Assembly (NCBI GenBank): GCA_038213005.1
Contig: JBBQTU010000014.1
Span: forward strand, 1 to 31,710
Reading direction: 5' to 3'
Length of the DNA: 31,710 nt
DNA from: JBBQTU01 sp038213005
Lineage (GTDB): Bacteria; Planctomycetota; Phycisphaerae; Tepidisphaerales; Tepidisphaeraceae
The position numbers and the translations under genes are program-made. The notes under the pieces were generated by a model. The model had not been told where the DNA came from, searched no databases, and was given only the letters and a program-made list of their open reading frames with translations. This document shows positions 7,182 to 13,113 of this stretch, one piece after another; position 1 is the first letter of the stretch, and the number at the start of each line of letters is the position of its first letter.

Positions 7182-7525
7182 GGGCGTGCCCGTTTTTCCG
7201 GGCCCGCGATTTCTTAGCCCCAACGGGGCGGCATTCTTGAGGCCAGGGTAAGCGTACTCGCGCAGCCCTGGGTAAGAACCATTCACACCGAATGAGCCCT
7301 GAAAGGGCGACACAGCTTTCAGCACCCTATTCGCTCCGACCACTCGCTGACGCGCAACTTGCACTTGCCCGGAAACCCAGCCCCATTGAGCAGCAGCGCA
7401 CTCGTGGCGCGGCACGCCTCGGCCGCAGCAATGCCGTCTCGCGGCAGCGAGTCCTCGTTCCGCTGCTGCTCAATGGGGCGGCCAATCGCCACGCACGCGG
7501 TCTGCCCGGAAAAACGGGCACGCCC
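7182..7525. mobile_element. Nonautonomous element with perfect 22-bp terminal inverted repeats
   Basis: The 22 bases at 7182-7203 (beginning GGGCGTGCCCGTTTTTCCGG) are the exact reverse complement of 7504-7525. Each end is itself a small hairpin (GCCCG...CGGGC). The ends share GCGTGCCC-n6-CCGGGC with the 127-bp elements at 24120 and 25920. The interior has no ORF of note but has a further inverted repeat (7380-7479). It is MITE-like by structure; no related transposase is seen nearby. Confidence 0.55.
7380..7479. repeat. Internal 19-bp inverted repeat
   Basis: GCCCCATTGAGCAGCAGCG at 7380-7398 is the exact reverse complement of 7461-7479, with a 62-base spacer. It sits inside the 7182-7525 element and would fold into a large stem in RNA or single-stranded DNA. 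Confidence 0.8.
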
Positions 7526-7651
7526 GCGCGGCGTCCCCGCCCGCACAGGACCCTCCCACGCATCCCGCGCAGACCACGGCCAGTGCGCCGGCTGCGCCCG
7601 CTACTGGTGAAATCCGTATGACGCACCCGGCAGCGCGAGGGGTTGGCCCAC

Positions 7652-7671
7652 CGGGGGACTGACGTCCCCCG
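7652..7671 (-). terminator. GC-rich hairpin after the kor-GNAT operon
   Basis: CGGGGGAC and GTCCCCCG form a perfect 8-bp stem with a TGAC loop, 33 bases beyond the stop of the acetyltransferase gene. No T-run follows on the minus strand, so termination would be unusual; position is the main support. Confidence 0.35.
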
Positions 7672-7704
7672 CTCGCGGGGCCGAGGTCGGGGTCGGGGTT
7701 GAGG

Positions 7705-8301
7705 TCACTCTCTGGTGGGGGGCATATCGGCGACAAGCATCTCCATGGCGTCCCAGATGCGCGAGATGTCGTTGCCCAGGATCACCAGATTGCGGCGATG
7801 GCCCTGGACGTCGCGAGCGTATCCCTGCAGCACCGCTTCGCGCTTGAAACCAAGCTTCTCGCAGATGCAGAGCACGCCCACCTGGTCCTCCAACACGCGC
7901 GCGGTCATTATGTCCAGGCCAATGTTCTCAGCGATGTGCAGGATCTCGCGCACCAGGGCCAAGCCAAGACCCTTGCGCTGCTGGTCGCGGGCCACGGCAA
8001 AACGCAACTGCCCCACGTGCGACATCCAGCCCTGCTGGGTTCGGATCAGCCAGGCGTGGCCGATAATCCGGCCGGCGGCCTCGGCGACGATCGGGTAGCG
8101 CGTCTTGAAATCAGTTCGCTGGATGAATCGCCTGATCCACTCCGGCGTGGCGACGTCATCGTCCAGATATTGGCGGTCTTCTTCGGGCAGGGCGCAGTAA
8201 AAATCGAGTAGCGCCTTGGCATCGGTCGTTTCCTGAAGCCGGATGGTGACGGCCATCCCGTCGCGAAGCGTATGCTGGCAGGGAAGTCCTTGGGATTTCA
8301 T
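7705..8301 (-). CDS. GNAT-family N-acetyltransferase, coupled to the kor operon
   Basis: The 198-residue protein has the GNAT fold signature: IRLQETTDAKALLDF at the start, LRFAVARDQQRKGLGLALVREI (the R/Q-x-x-G-x-G/A acetyl-CoA loop) near residues 100-120, and a C-terminal LCICEKLGFKREAVLQGYARD. The family transfers an acyl group from acyl-CoA to an amine; the substrate is unknown. Its ATG overlaps the stop of the gamma-subunit gene as ATGA, so it is translationally coupled as the last gene of the korDABC unit. An internal ATG (MAVTIRL) 15 codons later would give a more typical GNAT N-terminus. It might modify the complex or a related protein, but only position suggests this. Confidence 0.8.
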   Translation of the reverse strand: MKSQGLPCQHTLRDGMAVTIRLQETTDAKALLDFYCALPEEDRQYLDDDVATPEWIRRFIQRTDFKTRYPIVAEAAGRIIGHAWLIRTQQGWMSHVGQLRFAVARDQQRKGLGLALVREILHIAENIGLDIMTARVLEDQVGVLCICEKLGFKREAVLQGYARDVQGHRRNLVILGNDISRIWDAMEMLVADMPPTRE

Positions 8302-8885
8302 CGCGTTGCCCCTTCCTGCAGTATTCCTGACCCTTTTCCCTTGCGGGCCTCGACACCCTGCTCGTAACCGCGGGCCATAGCCTGCATGTTGAGGTCCTCG
8401 GTCCCGCGCGGGACCGAATCGAGCACGGCCTTCTCCACGGCCTCGCGTGAAATCAGGCCGGTTGCACCGGCGAAGAAGCCGACCATGACGATGTTCAGCA
8501 CCAGCTTGCGGCCGAGTTCCTCAGCGTAGCGGGTGGCGGTGATGCCATACAACTGGATCCCCTCGGGCAGCTTGGCGCCGGGGGTCACCAGATCGCTCTC
8601 ATAGAGCAGGATGCCGCCGGGCTTGAGCGAGCCGGCGAACTGGTCGTACGCGTCGGGCGACATCGTCACCAGGACATCGGGCCGGGTGACGTAGGGATAG
8701 GTCACGGGCTGGTCGTCGATGGTTACCTGCGCGCTGCAGGCGCTGCCGCGGGCCTCAGGCCCGAACGACTGGATCATGGTGGCGTGCCGGCCGTCAAAGA
8801 GGGCCGCCGCCTTGCCGATGATCGTCGCACACAGGATGACGCCTTGTCCGCCCAGGCCGCTCACGCGAATTTCAGTCTTGGCCAT
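8298..8885 (-). CDS. korC: 2-oxoacid:ferredoxin oxidoreductase gamma subunit
   Basis: The 195-residue product begins MAKTEIRVSGLGGQGVILC, the hallmark of the gamma domain of pyruvate/2-oxoglutarate:ferredoxin oxidoreductases, followed by SFGPEARGSACSAQV and PDVLVTMSPDAYDQF. In the family this subunit helps hold coenzyme A and the complex together. The ATG at 8885 overlaps the end of the beta-subunit gene by 14 bases. A longer frame adds seven residues without support. Four adjacent subunit genes in the order delta-alpha-beta-gamma point to a four-subunit KGOR/VOR-type enzyme; 2-oxoglutarate is the likeliest substrate but a branched-chain 2-oxoacid is possible. Confidence 0.88.
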   Translation of the reverse strand: MAKTEIRVSGLGGQGVILCATIIGKAAALFDGRHATMIQSFGPEARGSACSAQVTIDDQPVTYPYVTRPDVLVTMSPDAYDQFAGSLKPGGILLYESDLVTPGAKLPEGIQLYGITATRYAEELGRKLVLNIVMVGFFAGATGLISREAVEKAVLDSVPRGTEDLNMQAMARGYEQGVEARKGKGSGILQEGATR

Positions 8886-9804
8886 TGGTGGCCCCCTTCT
8901 GCCCATACGTCTGGTATTTGTCGCCGAAGAATCCCTTGAGGTGGTCGTTCATCGAATCCAGCCAGGTGGGCCGCTCACGATCGACAAACTTGCCAACGGC
9001 AATATCGCCCTGGAAGGTCAGGCCGACCTCCTTGGTGTCCGCGCCGTTGCGGACGGTGCTCTTCTCTTTGAAGTACTTCACCTGGGCGGCGCCATCGCCA
9101 AGCTTGTTGCGACGGGTATAAAGCGTCGGACAGGGGGCGAGCATTTCGACGAAGGTGAAACCCTTCTTGTTCATGGCCTCGCCCATGGCCCTGGCGAGCT
9201 GCTTCACGTGGTAGACCGTCCAGCGGGCGACGTAGACGGCGCCGCAGGCGTCGGCGAGGAAGGGCAGATTGAACGACTGCTCGAAGTTGCCGTAGGGCAT
9301 GGTCGACTGCGAGGCGCCCAGCGGCGTGGTGGGGGCAACCTGCCCGCCGGTCATGCCGTAGGTGGCGTTGTTCACGCAGAAGACTTTCAGGTCCATGTTG
9401 CGGCGAGCGGCGTGGAGGAAATGGTTGCCGCCGATGGCAAACAGATCGCCGTCGCCGGAGTAGACGGCGACGGTCAGGTCCGGGTTGCCGAGCTTGAGGC
9501 CCGTGGCGAACGGGATGGCCCGCCCGTGAGTGGTGTGGAACGAATCCAGGTTCATATAGCCGGCGACACGCCCGGTGCATCCGATGCCCGAGACGATCGC
9601 CACCTTGCCCAGATCCAGTTTGCTGGCCATCAGCGCCCGGGCAAACGCGTTGACGGTGGTGCCGATGCCGCAGCCGGGGCACCAGATGTGCGGGATGCGG
9701 TCGCGGCGCAGCAGACCCAAAGCAGGATTCTCGAGCTGGATGTCATCGAGCTCGCAGAGTTCCTCTATTTTTTCGGCCGTTGCCAACACTGAAGTGTCAC
9801 TCAT
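8872..9804 (-). CDS. korB: 2-oxoacid:ferredoxin oxidoreductase beta subunit (TPP-binding)
   Basis: The 310-residue protein carries the beta-subunit motifs: IWCPGCGIGTTVNAFARAL (TPP and possible cluster contacts) near residue 40, IVSGIGCTGR, HTTHGRAIPFATGLKLGNP, and the thiamine-pyrophosphate/Mg motif GDGDLFAIGGNHFLHAARRN. It catalyses oxidative decarboxylation of a 2-oxoacid to acyl-CoA, passing electrons to ferredoxin. Its ATG overlaps the alpha-subunit stop (ATGA at 9801-9804), a sign of translational coupling. Length and domain order are normal. Only one [4Fe-4S]-type cysteine cluster pattern is partly visible in the beta subunit; the main clusters are in KorD. Confidence 0.9.
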   Translation of the reverse strand: MSDTSVLATAEKIEELCELDDIQLENPALGLLRRDRIPHIWCPGCGIGTTVNAFARALMASKLDLGKVAIVSGIGCTGRVAGYMNLDSFHTTHGRAIPFATGLKLGNPDLTVAVYSGDGDLFAIGGNHFLHAARRNMDLKVFCVNNATYGMTGGQVAPTTPLGASQSTMPYGNFEQSFNLPFLADACGAVYVARWTVYHVKQLARAMGEAMNKKGFTFVEMLAPCPTLYTRRNKLGDGAAQVKYFKEKSTVRNGADTKEVGLTFQGDIAVGKFVDRERPTWLDSMNDHLKGFFGDKYQTYGQKGATNGQD

Positions 9805-10961
9805 CGGGCAGCCTCCATGATCTTGGCGAGGATTGTTTCGGGGTTATGCACGGTGCCGCCGGTATGCGGGATGCTGATGACCTGGGCGTCGCCACTAGCC
9901 GCGAGTTGCACCTCGCGGACCATCTGTCCGAGGTTGAGTTCGGGCACGACGAACGACTTCACCCGCTGAGCGAGTTGGGCGATGAGCTTTGAGGGGAACG
10001 GCCAGGCGATCAGGAGCCGCAGGTGCCCCACCTTCACGCCACGTTTTCGCGCCTCGGCGATGGCCGGCACTACCACACGCGAGGTGATGCCATAGGAAAC
10101 CACCACGACCTGGGCGTCATCAACGCCGTCGCAGACGACGTCAACCAGCTTGTCGCGGTTGACCTTGAGTATCTTGTCGGTCAGGCGTGTTATCAGTTTC
10201 TCCTGCGCGGCGGCATTGAGCGCGGGATAGCCGCGATCGTCATGGGTCAGCCCCGTGACATGCACGTTATAGCCGTCGCCGGCCTTGACCATTTCCGGCA
10301 CCAGGTCGGCGCCGGTTTCATACATCTTGTAGTCGGCGGGCTTTTTGCTGGTGAAACGGCGCGGCACCACTTCGATCTGGTCGGCCGGCGGGATGATGAC
10401 GCGCTCGATCATGTGCCCGACCACTTCATCCATCATGACGAAGACCGGGACGCGGAATTGTTCGGCGAGGTTGAATGCCTTGATGGTGAGATCGAAGCAC
10501 TCCTGGGGCGAGTTGGGGCACAGCGCGATGGGCTCGTAATCGCCGTGGGAGCCCCATTTCACCTGCATCATGTCGCCTTGGGCGGGGAGGGTGGGCAGCC
10601 CGGTGGAGGGACCGGCACGCTGCACGTCGATGATGACCAGCGGTGTCTCCGTGATCGCGGCGTAGCCGATGTGTTCCATCATCAGCGAAAAGCCGGGACC
10701 GGAGGTGACGGTCATGACCTTCTTGCCCGCCCAGGCGGCGCCCTGGATGGCGATGGAGGCCGCCAGTTCATCTTCCATCTGCATGAACAGGCCACCGACC
10801 AGCGGGATGCGCTGCGAGAATCGCTCCACGATTTCGGTTGAGGGGGTAATGGGATAGCCTGCCACAAAGCGGCATCCGGCCGCGATCGCGCCTTCGCAGG
10901 CGGCGTGGTCACCGTCGATAAAATGGGCGCCCGTCAGGACGCCAGTCGGATCAGCCTTCAC
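9801..10961 (-). CDS. korA: 2-oxoacid:ferredoxin oxidoreductase alpha subunit
   Basis: The 386-residue product has GAHFIDGDHAACEGAIAAGC and GYPITPSTEIVE near the N-terminus, the conserved GPGFSLMMEHIGYAAITETP, and RAGPSTGLPT with QGDMMQVKWGSHGDY, all typical of KorA. It forms the pyrimidine-binding half of the TPP site with the beta subunit. The start codon is GTG at 10961, placed after a strong GGAGGAAT site that begins right at the korD stop. The next gene overlaps its stop by four bases. Confidence 0.92.
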   Translation of the reverse strand: MKADPTGVLTGAHFIDGDHAACEGAIAAGCRFVAGYPITPSTEIVERFSQRIPLVGGLFMQMEDELAASIAIQGAAWAGKKVMTVTSGPGFSLMMEHIGYAAITETPLVIIDVQRAGPSTGLPTLPAQGDMMQVKWGSHGDYEPIALCPNSPQECFDLTIKAFNLAEQFRVPVFVMMDEVVGHMIERVIIPPADQIEVVPRRFTSKKPADYKMYETGADLVPEMVKAGDGYNVHVTGLTHDDRGYPALNAAAQEKLITRLTDKILKVNRDKLVDVVCDGVDDAQVVVVSYGITSRVVVPAIAEARKRGVKVGHLRLLIAWPFPSKLIAQLAQRVKSFVVPELNLGQMVREVQLAASGDAQVISIPHTGGTVHNPETILAKIMEAAR

Positions 10962-10970
10962 TATTCCTCC

Positions 10971-11291
10971 TCAGGTAGCCATTTTGGTAACAGGGGTTTG
11001 GGCGGCTTTCGCGGCCGACAGGCCCGCCAGGGCTGCACGCTTTCGGGTCTCAACGTCCTTGAGCTTCACCCCGAAGATCGCGAAGTCGGGGCAATAACTT
11101 CCGCACATGTCACAGCCGGAGCAATCCTCTGGCCGGGCAAGCACGGGGTAGTGATACCCCTTCTTGTTGAACTCGCGGGAAAACTCCAGGGCGTGGCTGG
11201 GGCAGAAGTCCAGACAATAGGAGCAGCCCTTGCACACCTCGGGTCGGACAAACACAGTTGAGGTCGCGTTCTTGATGGGATCAGTGGACAT
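10971..11291 (-). CDS. korD: Ferredoxin-type delta subunit with two [4Fe-4S] motifs
   Basis: This 106-residue protein has two C-x2-C-x2-C-x3-CP motifs, CKGCSYCLDFCP and CSGCDMCGSYCP, so it binds two [4Fe-4S] clusters and relays electrons from the TPP centre to external ferredoxin. It is the first gene of the operon; korA begins 9 bases after its stop. ATG 11291 is chosen because GGAGA lies a suitable distance upstream; an ATG three codons earlier abuts that site. The C-terminal tail is Ala/Lys-rich. The divergent 153-base gap to the ygbA-like gene holds FNR/CRP-type palindromes that could also act on this operon. Confidence 0.88.
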   Translation of the reverse strand: MSTDPIKNATSTVFVRPEVCKGCSYCLDFCPSHALEFSREFNKKGYHYPVLARPEDCSGCDMCGSYCPDFAIFGVKLKDVETRKRAALAGLSAAKAAQTPVTKMAT

Positions 11292-11370
11292 AAATCGCAT
11301 TCTCCGACGGGCATTTTAGAAACCGCGGGCCAGTACGCGAGCAAAATCTACTCGAAAATTCGCAGAATGT

Positions 11371-11388
11371 TTGTGCCAGGATTCACAA
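11371..11388. promoter_or_regulatory. CRP-like palindrome in the kor/ygbA divergent gap
   Basis: TTGTGCCAGGATTCACAA matches the TGTGA-n6-TCACA architecture at nine of ten core positions. It lies 80-97 bases upstream of korD and 56-74 upstream of the ygbA-like gene. Either a CRP/FNR-family regulator or chance could explain it. Confidence 0.4.
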
Positions 11389-11395
11389 TGCCGAC

Positions 11396-11409
11396 TTGAT
11401 CTGCATCAA
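11396..11409. promoter_or_regulatory. Perfect FNR/DNR-type box
   Basis: TTGATCTGCATCAA is the exact TTGAT-n4-ATCAA palindrome bound by FNR, ANR, DNR and NNR regulators. Its centre lies about 42 bases before the predicted start of the ygbA-like transcript, the class II activator position. Because the gap is divergent it could also influence korDABC, but no properly spaced -10 box is seen on that side. Confidence 0.7.
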
Positions 11410-11432
11410 GGTGAACTCCAGCCTCGCGGGCG

Positions 11433-11438
11433 CATAAT
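11433..11438 (+). promoter_or_regulatory. Predicted -10 box of the ygbA-like gene
   Basis: CATAAT lies 24 bases after the FNR-type box, the spacing expected for class II activation. The predicted start falls at or next to the ATG at 11445, so the message may be leaderless; no usable Shine-Dalgarno site is present. Confidence 0.5.
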
Positions 11439-11444
11439 AGCAGG

Positions 11445-11810
11445 ATGTCTGCTGCCGTGCCTAATGCGAAGATCTTGGGGGACCTGAAAGTCCTGGCCCG
11501 ATTCATTGTGGTCTACTGCCAGGGCAATCATGCGGCCGACGCCCGGTCGCCGGTCAAGATGCACACGCATGATGTGGAGGCGATCGCCGGGCATCCGCTG
11601 AGCCTCTGCCCGGAATGCACTCACCTGCTGATGCACGCATGGGTGAAGCGCGGCCGCTGCCCCATGGAGCCCAAGCCAGCGTGCAAGCATTGCCCCAACC
11701 ACTGCTACGCCCCAGAGTATCGCCAGCAGATCCGCAAGGTCATGGCGTATTCCGGCCGAAAGCTCGTTCTCCGCGGGCGGCTGGACTACCTGCTGCATCT
11801 GTGGTTGTGA
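11445..11810 (+). CDS. ygbA: YgbA-like (nitrous oxide-stimulated promoter family) protein
   Basis: The 121-residue protein has the family's cysteine layout: a VVYCQGNH segment, LCPECTHLLMHA, RCPMEPKPACKHCPNHCYAPEYRQQIRKVMAYSGRK. The cysteines could bind metal or an Fe-S cluster. Family members in enterobacteria are under NsrR and linked to recovery from nitric oxide stress (from memory); the biochemical role is unclear. The perfect FNR/DNR-type box upstream fits control by oxygen or NO. It is monocistronic and divergent from the oxygen-sensitive KorDABC enzyme, so the pair could be used under low oxygen. Confidence 0.8.
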   Translation: MSAAVPNAKILGDLKVLARFIVVYCQGNHAADARSPVKMHTHDVEAIAGHPLSLCPECTHLLMHAWVKRGRCPMEPKPACKHCPNHCYAPEYRQQIRKVMAYSGRKLVLRGRLDYLLHLWL

Positions 11811-12131
11811 AGTCGTAAGCGAAGCATAAAAAGTAAACCCGCGCCTCGCGGATGACTGATCAACCTGAGAGTGGAGCGCTGTTTCGGCAGCGCCCTCTTC
11901 TTTGCTTACGCCCGGAGCGCGCAAAAAAAAGCCCGGTATCGCGGAGGTAACGATACCGGGCTTACAGGAGGTCACTCTCTCTTCTATAACATTCATCCAC
12001 CAGCCTAAAGAAAGTTGCACCGCAATCGCGATTTTCTCTGGCCGGCCGGGTAGAGAGCCGCGGACGATCGGCTGAGCCTGCTCCACTAACCCGCTCTACG
12101 ACAGGGCTTTATGTGGGCTTTATCGTGACAA
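11811..12131. other. Convergent gap with terminator structures
   Basis: The gap lies between the converging ygbA-like and TIM-barrel genes. It holds an imperfect plus-strand stem (GTAAGCGAAG 11816-11825 with CTTTGCTTAC near 11900, plus an inner GCGCTG/CAGCGC hairpin), which may end the ygbA-like transcript, and the clear minus-strand terminator at 11923-11963. Nothing else is recognisable. Confidence 0.5.
11923..11963 (-). terminator. Rho-independent terminator of the TIM-barrel gene
   Basis: AAGCCCGGTATCG (11929-11941) pairs perfectly with CGATACCGGGCTT (11951-11963), a 13-bp stem with a 9-base loop. On the minus strand it is followed by eight T residues. It lies 170 bases after the stop at 12132. 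Confidence 0.9.
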
Positions 12132-12956
12132 TCATGCCTCTTCCAGCAGTCCTCGCAAATAGCTGACCGTCTCGGCAATGTCGCGGCGCTGCTCCTCGCC
12201 GGATGTCTCGCGCTCAATGATGTACTCGCCCTTAAAGCCGAGCTCGGCCAGACGCCGGACCAATTCAGGAAACCCCACGCGGCCGGCGCCGACCTTGACC
12301 TCCCGCCCGAGTTGCATCGGGTCGGTTGGATAGAGCCCGTCCTTGGCGTGGACGTTGCGGACATAGGTGCCAAAGACGTCCAGGGCATCAACCGGGTTGC
12401 CCTTTCCATAAAGGATCAGGTTGGCGGGGTCGAGATTGATGCCAAGATTCCCGGTGCCAACAGCCTGGATCAGGCGCAGCATTGTTACCGGCGTCTCCTG
12501 GCCGGTCTCAAACCAGAACTCAACGCCCAGTGCCTTGCAGTGCAGCGCGATGTCGCGGACTGCGGCGACGACCTCGCCAAAGCACGGATCGGAGGCGTTT
12601 TCGGGAATGAACCCCAGGTGGGTGATGATCGCCGGGACGCCGAGCCGGTGCGCAAAGTCCGCCGCCTGCTTGAGGGTTGTCACACGATCGGCGCGGTACT
12701 GGCGCGGAACGATTCCCAGCGTGTCAGGTCCCTGAGCGAAATCCCAGACCGCCGGCCCCGGCCAGCCGGCCCACAACGCCGTCACGTGCATTCCCAGCCG
12801 CTGGTAATCCGCGACGATGCGCTGAGCTGCTTCCTCGGTCCAGTGTGCGGGATTCCAGGAATTTAACTGGCAGCAGGTGAGCCCGAAGTCGGCCACCTCC
12901 TGAAAGCTCGATCCCTCTGTCCGAAGACCCGCGATGATGCCAACCTGATTAGCCAT
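12132..12956 (-). CDS. Sugar phosphate isomerase/epimerase-like TIM barrel
   Basis: The 274-residue protein belongs to the xylose-isomerase-like TIM-barrel family. Barrel strands and likely metal ligands appear in order: VTALWAGWPGP, PAIITHLGF, GVEFWFETGQE (Glu ligand), GINLDPANLILYGKG (Asp ligand), VRNVHAKDG (His ligand) and YIIERETSG (Glu ligand). Such enzymes isomerise or epimerise sugars, or act on inositols, with a divalent metal. The substrate cannot be named. ATG 12956 has GGAAGGTGG just upstream; a longer frame running into the divergent helicase gene is not supported. It ends before a strong terminator, so it is probably monocistronic. Confidence 0.85.
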   Translation of the reverse strand: MANQVGIIAGLRTEGSSFQEVADFGLTCCQLNSWNPAHWTEEAAQRIVADYQRLGMHVTALWAGWPGPAVWDFAQGPDTLGIVPRQYRADRVTTLKQAADFAHRLGVPAIITHLGFIPENASDPCFGEVVAAVRDIALHCKALGVEFWFETGQETPVTMLRLIQAVGTGNLGINLDPANLILYGKGNPVDALDVFGTYVRNVHAKDGLYPTDPMQLGREVKVGAGRVGFPELVRRLAELGFKGEYIIERETSGEEQRRDIAETVSYLRGLLEEA

Positions 12957-13077
12957 GCGAACCACCTTCCGTATATTCAGACTGTCTACCCTAGCCATGC
13001 CGCACGCCACACACGCGTGACTGGCGCGGGCAACTACGCTAATACCCGCCCCGTATATGTGCAACCACTCGCCGCCC

Positions 13078-13105
13078 TTGCACGCGGGCTTTGCGACGGC
13101 ACAAT
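13078..13105 (+). promoter_or_regulatory. Candidate promoter of the SNF2 gene
   Basis: TTGCAC (13078-13083) and CACAAT (13100-13105) are 16 bases apart, and the ATG at 13114 starts eight bases later. This would give an almost leaderless message, in keeping with the lack of a Shine-Dalgarno site. Confidence 0.4.
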
Positions 13106-13113
13106 ACGCGCCG

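Larger units (their letters stand above)
7125..7704. other. Noncoding, repeat-rich gap
   Basis: This 580-base gap has no credible gene. It holds a 344-bp element bounded by perfect inverted repeats (7182-7525), short palindromes CCCCAACGGGG and AGCCCTGAAAGGGC, and a stretch at 7527-7619 that resembles 15910-16004. The sequence GGTAGTGCGCGGCG before the left inverted repeat also recurs near 15905. It looks like layered insertions of intergenic repeats. Confidence 0.7.
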
